IMG/VR virus record: IMGVR_UViG_3300043436_001797
Span: 1 to 64,000 of that record
Origin: a virus
DNA: 64,000 bases
Reading direction: 5' to 3' (one strand)
In this document: one piece after another, positions 24,123 to 32,556 of the stretch
Layout: each line of letters starts with the position of its first letter
Position numbering within the stretch: the stretch's first letter is position 1
The notes under the pieces: generated by a model
Told to the model about the DNA's origin: nothing
Databases searched by the model: none
Seen by the model: only the letters and a program-made list of their open reading frames with translations
Made by a program: the position numbers and the translations under genes

Positions 24123-25751
24123 ATGGCAACTCCAGTTTTAAATAATGGTATATTTCTACGAGATACCAACTACGCAGCTAGTTCACACGTAGATTCATAC
24201 CACTTAGTTAACATGTTAAAGAATGCAGAACCAATGGACATGGGTCCAGTGGATCTGTGGGCAATGGCACAAAAAGTCGAAATGCCTCTTTACCAAATGT
24301 CTAGCTTTGGTGGTAAGAATGTGATCATGGTTGACAACGCAAGAGGTGAGTACAAGTGGCAGACTCCAGTTGTACAAGATCTTCCTTACGTTATTGAAGA
24401 TATTGAACCAAGCAATACTGTTAAAGGTATTGATGGCAGTACCTTTAAAATTAAACTTTCACGTCGTGAGTTCGGTCATGGTGATATTATCACTTATGAC
24501 AAGTACAACGGTGTGGAAATGTACATTGTTCCTGATCAGGATATTCTTCCAATGGGTGATGGTTTTATTTACACAGTACAACTTGTAAATAACGACAACA
24601 CTAAGTTCTTGGAAAACAAGTATCTTGCATCTGGTACTAAAGTATTCCGCAAAGGTTCTGCTCGTGGTGAGTACGGAGAGCGTTTCTCTGATATTCAAAT
24701 CCAGTCAGGTTTCCGCGAATTCTACAACTTTGTAGGTGGTGCTGAAGCTCACGTACACTACTCTATTTCATCTCGCGCTGATCTTATGATCAAAGGTGGT
24801 ATGAATGCAGATGGTACTGTACCTGTAACTGAAATCTGGAGAAACTTCGACCAGAACATGGATCCTTCTATCACTAACCTTGAGAACATGGTTAGCCGTA
24901 TGGGTAAGGAGTATGTTAAAAAGGCGATGTCAAACGGTAACCTTTCTCGTACTTTCTTGACTACAATGGAAGCTGCTCACTTGACTAAAGTAGCAAGCGA
25001 CATTGAAACCTACTTGATGTGGGGACAAGGTGGTAGAGTTCGTCAAGACGGTCCAGATGATGTAAGATTGTCTGTGGGTCTTTGGAGACAGCTTGACAAC
25101 TCATTCAAGCGTGTATACAACAAGTCAGGTTTCAACCTTGATTTGTTCCGCTCTGAAATCTACAACTTCTATGCTGGTAAGGTTGAATTTAAGGGTCCAG
25201 ATCCTAAGCGTCAACTGATCGTACAAACCGGTATGGGTGGTATGAGAATGGTTAACGAAGCTATCAAGAAAGAGGCAGTTAACTCAGGTTTGGTTATCCA
25301 AGCTGCTGATAACGCTGGTATCGGTGCTATCACTGGTAAGGGTATGGATCTCGGATTTGGTTTTGCATACACTTCTTACGTTATCCCATTCTTGGCAAAC
25401 GTGAAGTTTGTATTGAACCCTGCTTTCGATAACATCCACACTAATGACATTGAAAACCCAATCATTGACGGTTTCCCATTGTCTTCTTACAACTTCATCA
25501 TCTTCGATATCACTGACAACACTAACGACAATATCTTCTTGTTGAAGTTGTCTTGGGATAACCAATTGAAGTGGTGGTACCAAAACGGTACAATGGACTA
25601 CATGGGTCGTACCCAAGGATTCCAGTCTTCTGGACAGTTCAATGGATACCGTGTATATATGACACAAACAATGCCTGCAATTTGGGTAAAAGACCCAACC
25701 AAGGTGTTGAAGATCGTTATGAGAAACCCTGTAACCGGCGGATCATTCTAA
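24123..25751 (+). CDS. Major capsid protein (likely)
   Basis: A 542-residue protein with no Cys-rich or membrane parts, downstream of terminase, portal and scaffold. Codon use is shifted to C-ending codons compared with its neighbours, a sign of very high expression, and a strong terminator follows. An extended N-terminal arm, an E-loop-like beta region (about 75-170) and a large mixed domain fit an HK97 fold, but this is inference. I see no obvious proteolytic N-terminal delta domain. Confidence 0.82.
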   Translation: MATPVLNNGIFLRDTNYAASSHVDSYHLVNMLKNAEPMDMGPVDLWAMAQKVEMPLYQMSSFGGKNVIMVDNARGEYKWQTPVVQDLPYVIEDIEPSNTVKGIDGSTFKIKLSRREFGHGDIITYDKYNGVEMYIVPDQDILPMGDGFIYTVQLVNNDNTKFLENKYLASGTKVFRKGSARGEYGERFSDIQIQSGFREFYNFVGGAEAHVHYSISSRADLMIKGGMNADGTVPVTEIWRNFDQNMDPSITNLENMVSRMGKEYVKKAMSNGNLSRTFLTTMEAAHLTKVASDIETYLMWGQGGRVRQDGPDDVRLSVGLWRQLDNSFKRVYNKSGFNLDLFRSEIYNFYAGKVEFKGPDPKRQLIVQTGMGGMRMVNEAIKKEAVNSGLVIQAADNAGIGAITGKGMDLGFGFAYTSYVIPFLANVKFVLNPAFDNIHTNDIENPIIDGFPLSSYNFIIFDITDNTNDNIFLLKLSWDNQLKWWYQNGTMDYMGRTQGFQSSGQFNGYRVYMTQTMPAIWVKDPTKVLKIVMRNPVTGGSF

Positions 25752-25765
25752 TGATTTTAACTATA

Positions 25766-25795
25766 AAAGGGGGAGGGAAACCTCCCCTCTTTTAT
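25766..25795 (+). terminator. Terminator after major capsid gene
   Basis: GGGGAGG pairs with CCTCCCC over a GAAA loop, with A-rich and T-rich flanks that extend the stem. Its T tract runs into the next promoter box. Confidence 0.8.
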
Positions 25796-25800
25796 ATTTG
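25793..25800 (+). promoter_or_regulatory. Promoter overlapping the terminator tail
   Basis: TATATTTG matches TAnnTTTG and overlaps the T tract of the capsid terminator. It is 23 nt before the ATG at 25824. Confidence 0.6.
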
Positions 25801-25823
25801 TAAACCTTTTAATTTTTAAAACA

Positions 25824-26039
25824 ATGAACGAGTATAAAAATCCAATTAAAAAAATGTGGCAGCAAGCTAACCAACCCATTGTGGATGGTAACAATGTACA
25901 GCTTGCACACACAGTAGGTACAGCAGCACCTACTACAACTCCTGCTAAAGTAGGTTTGTTGTTTATTGACACTACTAACGCTGCAGTATATATTTCTACA
26001 GGAACTACTGATTCTGGTGACTGGACAGCTTTAACATAA
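25824..26039 (+). CDS. Small capsid-decoration or fibre-type protein
   Basis: A 71-residue protein. The stretch TAAPTTTPAKVGLLFIDTTNAAVYISTG resembles short beta modules used in phage head fibres and trimeric adhesins. It follows the major capsid gene under its own promoter. A decoration role fits but is unproven. Confidence 0.6.
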   Translation: MNEYKNPIKKMWQQANQPIVDGNNVQLAHTVGTAAPTTTPAKVGLLFIDTTNAAVYISTGTTDSGDWTALT

Positions 26040-26061
26040 TAACTTTTATAAACCAACAAAA

Positions 26062-27081
26062 ATGAGTGATACTTTTACAATTGTGCAAACTCCAGGTATT
26101 AAATCTGGACCTATTGCAATCCGTCCATTCTTTAATCAAAATGTCTCTAACATGGGACTTGAAAAGTATGGATTATCTTTATTTGAGGGAGTTTTTCATG
26201 AAGAACAACTTGCATGTATTGAGCAGAACGGTGTGAAGCGATACATTACAGGTCTGAATGAATTTGCTCCTGAAGTTAAAATGATTAGAGACGAAGATCA
26301 GAAGAAAGCTAAAATTAATGAGATTCGTGCTGCTGTATCTGAACTAGAAAAAGAGATGGCAGCAAATCCGATTGAAGTGTCTGATCCACATTTCTGGAGC
26401 AAAGTAAAATTATTACGCCCTGAGAATGATGATTTCTGGACCAAGATTACATTGAGGTGTGGAAACACCCCAATGTTTCTTGATCCGGTAAAAGATCCTT
26501 TTGATAGAATTAGACTTTATGCTATTGAAGCAGGTGGGTTTAGCATCGTCGCAAAGAGCTATGAGGAGGCTAAAAACAAACCTACTCCAGTTAAATTTTA
26601 TTTAGATAAATACGAAGAAACCGCTGGAACTAAAACTGAAGTTAAAAAACTTCGTAACAAAGCTCTTGCTGAGCTTCAGAAGTTGTTTGATAAGAATCCA
26701 GTTAAGATGATGTACGTAGCAAAGATTGTAGACATTAATAGTGTTCAGTATAAGAAGTCTACACCAAATGATGTTATCTACGATAATATGGATATTTATA
26801 TCAATGGTGAAGGTTCTGAGACGAGTCCTACAAGAGCGGCTCAAACTTTCTTAGATACCGTAAACCTTGATATGGAAACACTAAAACTAAAGTCAGTTAT
26901 TAGAGATGCTAACTACTTAAGGTATATTGTTACCAAACCGGATGGATTTATTTACCATGCTTCGTCATCAACAATGCTTGGTAGAAATCCATCAGATGTT
27001 TTAGAATATCTGAAGAATCCTTTGAATGAAGAGATCCTGAAAGATCTATTAAAGTCAACCGAAAAATACTGGAATCAATAA
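26062..27081 (+). CDS. Capsid-region structural protein, unknown
   Basis: A 339-residue mixed alpha/beta protein with a helical segment at about 75-105 (QKKAKINEIRAAVSELEKEMA) and a second Lys/Glu-rich helix at about 190-215. It sits between the capsid genes and the cassette of tiny basic proteins, whose first gene overlaps its stop by 1 nt (TAATG). It is probably a virion or assembly protein. No family is recognised. Confidence 0.65.
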   Translation: MSDTFTIVQTPGIKSGPIAIRPFFNQNVSNMGLEKYGLSLFEGVFHEEQLACIEQNGVKRYITGLNEFAPEVKMIRDEDQKKAKINEIRAAVSELEKEMAANPIEVSDPHFWSKVKLLRPENDDFWTKITLRCGNTPMFLDPVKDPFDRIRLYAIEAGGFSIVAKSYEEAKNKPTPVKFYLDKYEETAGTKTEVKKLRNKALAELQKLFDKNPVKMMYVAKIVDINSVQYKKSTPNDVIYDNMDIYINGEGSETSPTRAAQTFLDTVNLDMETLKLKSVIRDANYLRYIVTKPDGFIYHASSSTMLGRNPSDVLEYLKNPLNEEILKDLLKSTEKYWNQ

Positions 27082-27245
27082 TGGGAAACATGCTATATCA
27101 AGCTTCTGACAATATGAGTACTGTCAAAGGCGATAAGACTGCTAAGTACAGCAATGCTGCTACAAATCTTTCTTTAACAAATTCTCCAGACCTAACCAAA
27201 TCTTTACTAAATTATAGTAAAGCAAGTAATTATGGCGGCAAGTAA
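27081..27245 (+). CDS. Tiny protein 1 of basic cassette
   Basis: A 54-residue Asn/Ser/Lys-rich protein starting in a TAATG overlap with the previous stop. It ends in SNYGGK, a double-Gly tail. The next gene starts 14 nt before its stop. Called from the tight overlaps; no family is recognised. Confidence 0.55.
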   Translation: MGNMLYQASDNMSTVKGDKTAKYSNAATNLSLTNSPDLTKSLLNYSKASNYGGK

Positions 27246-27390
27246 AAAACAAATGATTAAGCGCAAAGATGGATCCTACAGTCAACGAGGACTGTGGGAT
27301 AATATCCGCGCTAACAAAGGTTCTGGTAAGAAACCTACCAAGCAAATGCTAGAACAAGAAAAGAAAATTAAATCAAAAACCAAAAAGTAA
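27232..27390 (+). CDS. Tiny basic protein 2, LWDNIRANKGSGKKPT motif
   Basis: A 52-residue very basic protein. The core RGLWDNIRANKGSGKKPT and MLEQEKKIK match a small protein I remember from many unrelated phage genomes, always near capsid genes. No function is known. It ends in TAATG, shared with the next start. Confidence 0.7.
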   Translation: MAASKKQMIKRKDGSYSQRGLWDNIRANKGSGKKPTKQMLEQEKKIKSKTKK

Positions 27391-27602
27391 TGGCTGCTAA
27401 AAAGTCAACCAGTAAAAAGTCTTCCCCTGTGGTATCTATGTCATCTAAAGCAGAGATGCGTAAGTGGGAGGTAGAATCTGCTATGAATACACTTCGTAGA
27501 GCAGATGAAATCCGTAAGGATGCTAAGATGATGGGTGATGTAAAGAAACTTGCACAAGAGCAAATTAAAATGTTAGGTGGTATTGCTAACCCTAAAAAGT
27601 AA
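27390..27602 (+). CDS. Tiny helical protein 3
   Basis: A 70-residue protein with a basic N-terminus and one long amphipathic helix (MNTLRRADEIRKDAKMMGDV). This pattern, LRxxxEIRxD, recurs in short phage proteins from memory. It is coupled to both neighbours by TAATG overlaps. Function unknown; it ends MLGGIANPKK, again with a double Gly. Confidence 0.7.
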   Translation: MAAKKSTSKKSSPVVSMSSKAEMRKWEVESAMNTLRRADEIRKDAKMMGDVKKLAQEQIKMLGGIANPKK

Positions 27603-27847
27603 TGGCAAAGAAAGTTAAAGTAACAGCGGGTGGTGAGAAGCATGTAGTCTATAAGAAGACTACTAAACGCGGTAAAGGAGAACCCGGTGATATTATGGTG
27701 AACCACCCTACCAAAGATAAAGGTAAGTGGGATACCATAAACCTAACTAAGATTGGTAGAGCAAAGACAGTAGCAGAAGGTGTAGCATCCACTAAAAAGT
27801 GGCACAAGGATAACCCTGATTACAAGTACAAAAAGAAGAAAAAGTAA
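27602..27847 (+). CDS. Tiny basic protein 4
   Basis: An 81-residue Lys-rich protein. NHPTKDKGKWDTINLTKI and GVASTKKWHKDNP look like a conserved folded core between Lys-rich ends. TAATG overlap with the gene before. I recall similar proteins in other Bacteroidota phages but no function. Confidence 0.7.
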   Translation: MAKKVKVTAGGEKHVVYKKTTKRGKGEPGDIMVNHPTKDKGKWDTINLTKIGRAKTVAEGVASTKKWHKDNPDYKYKKKKK

Positions 27848-27848
27848 T

Positions 27849-28097
27849 ATGGCAAAGTCACCTGCATGGCAAAGAAAAGAGGGTAAGTCACCAAGTGGTG
27901 GACTTAACGCTAAGGGTAGAGCTTCCTACAATAAGGAAACAGGAGGTAACCTTAAAGCACCACAACCTGAAGGTGGTTCTAGAAAGAAGTCATTTTGTGC
28001 AAGAATGTCCGGGATGAAAAAGAAGCTTACTTCTAGCAAAACAGCTAATGATCCAGATAGCAGGATTAATAAAGCTTTGCGTAAGTGGAAATGTTAA
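27849..28097 (+). CDS. Small phage protein, GGLNAKGRASYN family
   Basis: An 82-residue basic protein with the widespread phage motif SGGLNAKGRASYN near the N-terminus, then KSFCARMSGM, then LRKWKC at the end. From memory this corresponds to a family of unknown function (DUF6321) found in many podoviruses and siphoviruses near capsid genes. The two conserved Cys may bind metal or form a disulfide. Confidence 0.78.
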   Translation: MAKSPAWQRKEGKSPSGGLNAKGRASYNKETGGNLKAPQPEGGSRKKSFCARMSGMKKKLTSSKTANDPDSRINKALRKWKC

Positions 28098-28114
28098 TGT
28101 AAATTAGTAATACT

Positions 28115-28330
28115 ATGGCAAAGAAATCAAAGTCTCCATTACCAAAAAAACTACTTGGTGGAGGTGGTAAAGAAGACAAGTATAGCGGATTAGGATTTAA
28201 TCCTGCTGCTCCTGGAATGTTTAATATGGGTAAAAGGACAGCAGCTCTTGGAGCTTATGTGAGTAAGAACGGTATACCCGGAATGAAAAAAGGTGGTTCT
28301 ACTAAATCTAAAAAAAGAAATGAAAAGTAA
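28115..28330 (+). CDS. Tiny Lys/Gly-rich protein 6
   Basis: A 71-residue protein with a Gly4 run (LLGGGGKE) and a C-terminal GMKKGGSTK. It overlaps the next gene by 11 nt. The KxGG phrase near the end is shared with later cargo proteins. No family is recognised. Confidence 0.62.
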   Translation: MAKKSKSPLPKKLLGGGGKEDKYSGLGFNPAAPGMFNMGKRTAALGAYVSKNGIPGMKKGGSTKSKKRNEK

Positions 28331-28499
28331 ATGCATGCAGTGCGGTGGCGCTAAAAAAATGAAAGCAGGTGGTGCTAGTGAATCCTTTAAAAAACTTGCA
28401 CCTCCTTATGATAAAGCTACCTATGCTGATAAAATTGCTGGCGCTAAAAAGAATGCCGGTACAATGAAAAAAGGTGGTGCTGTAAAAAAGAAGAAGTAA
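28320..28499 (+). CDS. Tiny protein 7 with CMQCGG and KxGG motifs
   Basis: A 59-residue protein from the ATG at 28320; an ATG at 28335 is the alternative, and a longer frame from 28293 is unlikely. It holds CMQCGGAKKMKAGGAS and ends GTMKKGGAVKKKK, so three double-Gly sites in under 60 residues. A single CxxC may bind metal as a dimer. Confidence 0.6.
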   Translation: MKSKCMQCGGAKKMKAGGASESFKKLAPPYDKATYADKIAGAKKNAGTMKKGGAVKKKK

Positions 28500-28810
28500 T
28501 GAAAAAGAAGCTTAAAAAATATCAGTCACAGGGTGAAGTTAAACGCAAGGGGTACATGACTCCTGTTGCTCCAAAAGATACCACTGGCTACGGAAGTGCA
28601 GCTGACAGAATAAGAAAAGCGCTTGAAAAAAGAGACCCAGGTTTTTATAAAACTCCTGAAAGTGTAGGAGGAAAATCAGGAAATATTGATCCTAAGTTTG
28701 CGATAGATCCTAAAAAAGTAGGTGCTAAGTCTGGTGATATTGATCCAGGATTTAACAAGAGTGTGCCTAAGAAAAAGTTAGGTGGCACAAATAAAAAGAA
28801 AAAGAAGTAA
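28499..28810 (+). CDS. Small basic protein 8 with N-terminal KYQ
   Basis: A 103-residue protein. It begins MKKKLKKYQSQGEV, which resembles the LDKYQ motif repeated in the 2311-residue cargo protein. An internal near-repeat, GKSGNIDPKF and AKSGDIDPGF, spans about residues 58-90. It ends KLGGTNKKKKK. TAATG overlaps on both sides. Confidence 0.65.
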   Translation: MKKKLKKYQSQGEVKRKGYMTPVAPKDTTGYGSAADRIRKALEKRDPGFYKTPESVGGKSGNIDPKFAIDPKKVGAKSGDIDPGFNKSVPKKKLGGTNKKKKK

Positions 28811-28974
28811 TGGCAAAAGATAAAAAGTGGATTCAAAGCGCTACTGCTAGCATCAAGCGTAGAGGTACAGAGGGAGTCTGCACCGGATCTAAATTTGGTA
28901 GCTCATCTTGTCCCGCTGGTAGCAAGAGATACAATCTTGCTAAGACTTTTAGAAAGATGGCTAAGAAAAAGTAA
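28810..28974 (+). CDS. Tiny basic protein 9, IKRRGTEGVC family
   Basis: A 54-residue protein: KWIQSATASIKRRGTEGVC, then GSKFGSSSC, then YNLAKTFRKMAKKK. The layout of a Trp-Ile start, IKxxG, two Cys and a final LAKTFRKMA recurs in tiny phage proteins, from memory. It may bind DNA or a capsid component; unknown. Confidence 0.68.
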   Translation: MAKDKKWIQSATASIKRRGTEGVCTGSKFGSSSCPAGSKRYNLAKTFRKMAKKK

Positions 28975-28995
28975 TCTATAAATTCTATATATAAA

Positions 28996-29190
28996 ATGAA
29001 AAAGTATATGACAGGTGGTGTAGCTAATCCTAATACAAAAGCTACAGTTCAGAAAGTAGCTGGTTCAAAAGGTGCAGGTACTACTAAATCTACCAAAGCT
29101 ACTGTAGATAAAAAAGCAACTGGTAGAACAGGTGGTGGTAACAAACCCGCTTCTGTTGAGCCTAAGAGCAAGAAGAAAAACGTTAAGTAA
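28996..29190 (+). CDS. Tiny Lys/Thr/Gly-rich protein 10
   Basis: A 64-residue low-complexity basic protein (KATVQKVAGSKGAGTTKSTK) that resembles histone tails in composition and is likely unfolded. It begins MKKYMTGGVA, again a GG near the N-terminus. It overlaps the connector gene by 1 nt (TAATG). Confidence 0.62.
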   Translation: MKKYMTGGVANPNTKATVQKVAGSKGAGTTKSTKATVDKKATGRTGGGNKPASVEPKSKKKNVK

Positions 29191-29894
29191 TGTTAAACAG
29201 TACCCTTAGATTAAAGATTCAACAGCGGTTAAACAAACTCGCTAGTCAGGACTACGATAATATCGAGTGCTGGCAAATTGTTGAAGCTTTTAATAAAGCT
29301 CAAATCGAATGGGTACGTAGACAAATCATGGGTCGTAATGCTGCGCAAGCAGGTGCAGAACAAACTGTACGAAAGATTGATGATTTGCAAAACTTGCTTA
29401 CACCACTTTCCCTTACTTCATTAAACGCGGGAGACTACTATTTAACCAATCCTCTACCAAATAACTATCTAGAGTATCACAAGCTAGACATAACAGCTAC
29501 AAAAGACTGCTGTACAGATCCAAAAGATCTTATAGTTTATTTGGTTGAGGAGGTTAATAGCAGCGTTCTTCTTAGAGATGAGTTACGCAAACCAAATTTT
29601 GAGTGGGCGGAGACTTTTTGCACAGTTGTAAATAATGCCATCAGAGTATATACAAACGGTGAGTTTGAAATAAGAGATGTTACTCTGATGTATTATAGAC
29701 AACCTCGTCGTATAGCAATTGCTAACTGCGGTGATCCATATACCGGTGCAATAACTACGACAGATGTAGAATGCGAGTTTCGAGATGATATTGCTGAAGT
29801 ATTGGTTGACGCTGCTGCATCTATATTAGCAGCTGACATAGAATCATTTAGTCAGTATACTCGTACTTCACAACAATCAGAAACTAATACATAA
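29190..29894 (+). CDS. Head-tail connector/adaptor candidate
   Basis: A 234-residue protein. An N-terminal helical part (about 1-65, RLNKLASQDYDNIECWQIVEAFNKA) and a beta part with conserved YYLTNPLPNNYLEYHKL resemble adaptor/ring proteins that sit below the portal. It resembles in style the protein at 47249, which suggests related folds. Position after capsid genes supports a connector role. Inference. Confidence 0.6.
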   Translation: MLNSTLRLKIQQRLNKLASQDYDNIECWQIVEAFNKAQIEWVRRQIMGRNAAQAGAEQTVRKIDDLQNLLTPLSLTSLNAGDYYLTNPLPNNYLEYHKLDITATKDCCTDPKDLIVYLVEEVNSSVLLRDELRKPNFEWAETFCTVVNNAIRVYTNGEFEIRDVTLMYYRQPRRIAIANCGDPYTGAITTTDVECEFRDDIAEVLVDAAASILAADIESFSQYTRTSQQSETNT

Positions 29895-29896
29895 TT

Positions 29897-30346
29897 ATGG
29901 AAAATAATGTTTTAAGAAGATCCCTTAAGACTGGATCACAACAATCACAGAGCGCGTCTTCTAGCAGCAAAGGTGCTGACATGGGGAAACTTGTTTCAGA
30001 ATTTTTGGAAGCAGTAACTTCTGTGCATAAAGCTCATCTTAAAATTACAGGTCCTGGTTCATATGCTGCACATACAGCAATGGGTGCATTTTATGATGAA
30101 ATCGGAGATCTTGCTGACTCTATTGCTGAGTCATACCAGGGAGTAACCGAGACGCTGTTAAATATTCCAGCTACTCAACAAGCTTCCTTTACTAGTGCGG
30201 GAGACTGCGTAAACTTCTTGAATGACCTCTACCAAAAGGTGGATGCTGCTCAAAAAGCTTGTGCTTATTCTGAGATTATTAATGACTTAGACAATGTCAA
30301 GTCACTGATTAACGGCACTAAGTATAAACTAATTTTCTTGAAATAA
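29897..30346 (+). CDS. Ferritin/Dps-like helical protein
   Basis: A 149-residue protein. After a Ser-rich leader, residues about 30-90 carry a helix pair with HLKITGPGSYAAHTAMGAFYDEIGDLADSIAE, in which H47, Y56, H59, E68, D71 and E78 repeat the ferritin-like pattern. From memory this matches a phage family related to Dps (DUF5856). Metal binding or DNA protection is possible; it could also be structural. Confidence 0.65.
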   Translation: MENNVLRRSLKTGSQQSQSASSSSKGADMGKLVSEFLEAVTSVHKAHLKITGPGSYAAHTAMGAFYDEIGDLADSIAESYQGVTETLLNIPATQQASFTSAGDCVNFLNDLYQKVDAAQKACAYSEIINDLDNVKSLINGTKYKLIFLK

Positions 30347-30383
30347 TTTGGAAGTTCTAAAAGGATTTCCTATATTAACTATA

Positions 30384-30391
30384 TATTTTTG
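30384..30391 (+). promoter_or_regulatory. Promoter, TATTTTTG box
   Basis: TATTTTTG matches TAnnTTTG, 27 nt before the ATG at 30419. It gives the next structural gene its own transcript, as for the capsid gene. Confidence 0.6.
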
Positions 30392-30418
30392 TTTGTAACC
30401 CTTTAATTTTTTAAAACA

Positions 30419-31771
30419 ATGGCTTATTTTAATCATGCCTTTCACAAAGTGTTTTTAGCAACAAATGCTACTGACGCTTATGTTACTACAGGTAATGCTC
30501 GTGCTCTTTTACCTGCTCAAGTTGGTTTTTATGCTGCTCCAAACAAAGGAGTAACTAATAACAACACTCCAGATGCTTTGGTTGTCCCTGGTACTAACGA
30601 CTGTCCACTTGTTTTGGCGCAAGGTTCTATTTACGCTAGCGACAAAATTGGTCCTTTCCACGGAGGATACAAAGAAACTTCAAAATCAAAAATCATCAAT
30701 CCTAAGTATGTAACAGGATTTTGGAGAGTTAATGCTTGTGGTATTCGTCAAGAGTCTATTTCTGTTGGAACAACCTTTGACACTACTACTGCGACAACTA
30801 TTTCTCCTTGCACTGAGGGTGCTGATTTTGAATTTAAATGTGGGGAGACTTACTACCTTCGCGTAGATATCAAAGGTTCTCCAGCACTTCGCTACCTTTC
30901 TAGAAATGACTATTTTACAGCTAGTGCTTATACTGGTTGCTGCGATGAAAATAATACTCCAGCTAATCCTTTGCTTGTTTATATTAACTGGGCATATCAG
31001 TTGTTGAATTCTCCTTTGACGAATCCTTTCATCAGAATTAGAATTCAATACGGTGCTGCTGGTGCTAATACTTTGAATCCTGCAGGATTGGTAACAGCTA
31101 ACTGGTTTACATCTGCTGCTGCTGACTTGCAAATTTTGAATAACTACATTACTGGAGCACTTGCTATTCCTAGCGCAACTATTGCTGGATTTATCATTCA
31201 GGGTGCTTATGTAGACACTCAGTTCGGTGACTGTACTTTCTACCCAAATGATGCTTTGCAAGCTTACTTGGAGCCAGTTAAGTTGTATGCATCTATGGTT
31301 GACTACAATGGTGATCCATGTGCATTTACAGGTATTTGCGTAAGAAATAGCTGTCTTGGTCGTCAAGGTATGGGTTATGGTGAAAGCATTGTTCGTCGCT
31401 TGATTTTGTCAGAAGGATATGCTCAGTCTCCTTTCTATACTGGACGTGATCTTCGTATTCGTGAGATTACCCAAGGTTACAATGTTACTGATGCAATTGA
31501 CCGCGGACTTGCTACAACTGCTCAATACGACAGCGTATTTATTCAGCATAGTGTTCCACGTTTCAACAATCCTACTGGTACATTTGACAATGATCAGTAT
31601 TTGTTGGAAATTGTATTCCCAACAGGTAGTGCAGATGCTACAACATTCTGTACTAACGTAGGAACTTGGTTGACTGATAACGGTAGCGCTTGTATCCTTG
31701 AAGCAGGTTCTGCAGAGCTTTATGCTTGTGCAGATAACAGTGCTATATGCGATAACGCAGCTTTGGATTAA
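30419..31771 (+). CDS. Abundant virion structural protein (tail/head associated)
   Basis: A 450-residue protein with its own promoter and terminator and C-ending codon preference like the capsid gene, all signs of high expression. The sequence mixes beta strands with paired Cys (CTEGADFEFKCGETYYLRVD, YTGCCDE). A long helix-loop region (about 180-300) follows. I considered a tail tube or sheath, but no other contractile-tail genes are in the window. It is probably a second major virion protein; exact place unknown. Confidence 0.6.
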   Translation: MAYFNHAFHKVFLATNATDAYVTTGNARALLPAQVGFYAAPNKGVTNNNTPDALVVPGTNDCPLVLAQGSIYASDKIGPFHGGYKETSKSKIINPKYVTGFWRVNACGIRQESISVGTTFDTTTATTISPCTEGADFEFKCGETYYLRVDIKGSPALRYLSRNDYFTASAYTGCCDENNTPANPLLVYINWAYQLLNSPLTNPFIRIRIQYGAAGANTLNPAGLVTANWFTSAAADLQILNNYITGALAIPSATIAGFIIQGAYVDTQFGDCTFYPNDALQAYLEPVKLYASMVDYNGDPCAFTGICVRNSCLGRQGMGYGESIVRRLILSEGYAQSPFYTGRDLRIREITQGYNVTDAIDRGLATTAQYDSVFIQHSVPRFNNPTGTFDNDQYLLEIVFPTGSADATTFCTNVGTWLTDNGSACILEAGSAELYACADNSAICDNAALD

Positions 31772-31786
31772 TATTTGACTAATAAT

Positions 31787-31823
31787 AAAAAGGGAGAGGG
31801 AGTTATACTCTCCTCTCCTTTTT
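31787..31823 (+). terminator. Strong terminator after structural gene
   Basis: AAAAAGGGAGAGGGAG pairs with CTCTCCTCTCCTTTTT with two small bulges around TTATA. It lies 16 nt after the stop. Confidence 0.85.
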
Positions 31824-31836
31824 AATTTATATACAC

Positions 31837-32397
31837 ATGGATAAACATCAGTTAGCTTTAGATATCCCCGATACACTATCAGGTTGTATATTTCGCGTAG
31901 TTGACGCTAGTATTTATAGCTCAGCTGGAGTAGTAGATTGTACTAGATTGGATATAACTCCTCCCGGATTTACATCTCCATTCTATATGTCTAACTTAGA
32001 GACTGGTTTTATTGCAAACCTTACCGCTTGCAATATTGGTCTGCAGACGGCTAACTGTGGGAATACCTACAATGACTTTGCAGATGGTGTCTACAATGTC
32101 AAGTATAGTATTAATGATAGTCCTGATGTATATGTTGAATACAATCATTTAAGAATTACTTCTGCATTAAATCAGATAAATGATTTACTTTGTTGTTTAA
32201 ATTTGCAAGCATGTGACCCACAAGGTCCTGTAAAAGATAAACTAAAAGAAGTTCAATTGCTTGACACTTTTTTAAAAGCAGCTAAAGCAAAAGTAGAATA
32301 CTGCAATAGTATAGATCAAGGTATGGATATGTACAGATATGTAGTAAAGAAATTAAACAAACTTGCTTGCGGCTGCGGTTGTTCATCATGTAACTAA
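31837..32397 (+). CDS. Cys-rich virion protein, unknown
   Basis: A 186-residue protein. An N-terminal beta domain of about 110 residues (DTLSGCIFRVVDASIY) precedes a helical C-terminal part (LKEVQLLDTFLKAAKAKVEYC) and a CGCGCSSCN end. It opens the adhesin locus and probably links adhesins to the virion. No family is recognised. Confidence 0.65.
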   Translation: MDKHQLALDIPDTLSGCIFRVVDASIYSSAGVVDCTRLDITPPGFTSPFYMSNLETGFIANLTACNIGLQTANCGNTYNDFADGVYNVKYSINDSPDVYVEYNHLRITSALNQINDLLCCLNLQACDPQGPVKDKLKEVQLLDTFLKAAKAKVEYCNSIDQGMDMYRYVVKKLNKLACGCGCSSCN

Positions 32398-32412
32398 TTA
32401 AACCAATATATT

Positions 32413-32556
32413 ATGTCACAGTGTCCAAATTGCGGAGCAGCTATGAGCTGCGGATGTCAAAAGAAAGTACTTTCTAATGGTAAAATAGGATGTACTAAAT
32501 GTGTTAATCAAACTTCTACAGCAGAGGCAAAAGAAACTGAAACTAAGAAAGAATAA
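32413..32556 (+). CDS. Tiny zinc-ribbon protein
   Basis: A 47-residue protein with CPNC near the start, CGC in the middle and CTKC at residues 27-30, enough for a zinc ribbon, then an acidic/basic tail. It overlaps the next start by 1 nt (TAATG). Confidence 0.65.
   Translation: MSQCPNCGAAMSCGCQKKVLSNGKIGCTKCVNQTSTAEAKETETKKE

Noticed and set aside
30686-31366. 226-codon leftward open frame inside the 450-residue structural gene
   Set aside because: It is a shadow of the strongly biased codon use on the other strand; no start context or family features.
30419-31771. Tail sheath or tube protein
   Set aside because: High expression signs fit, but no tape measure, baseplate or second tail gene is present in 64 kb, so a contractile or long tail is unlikely.
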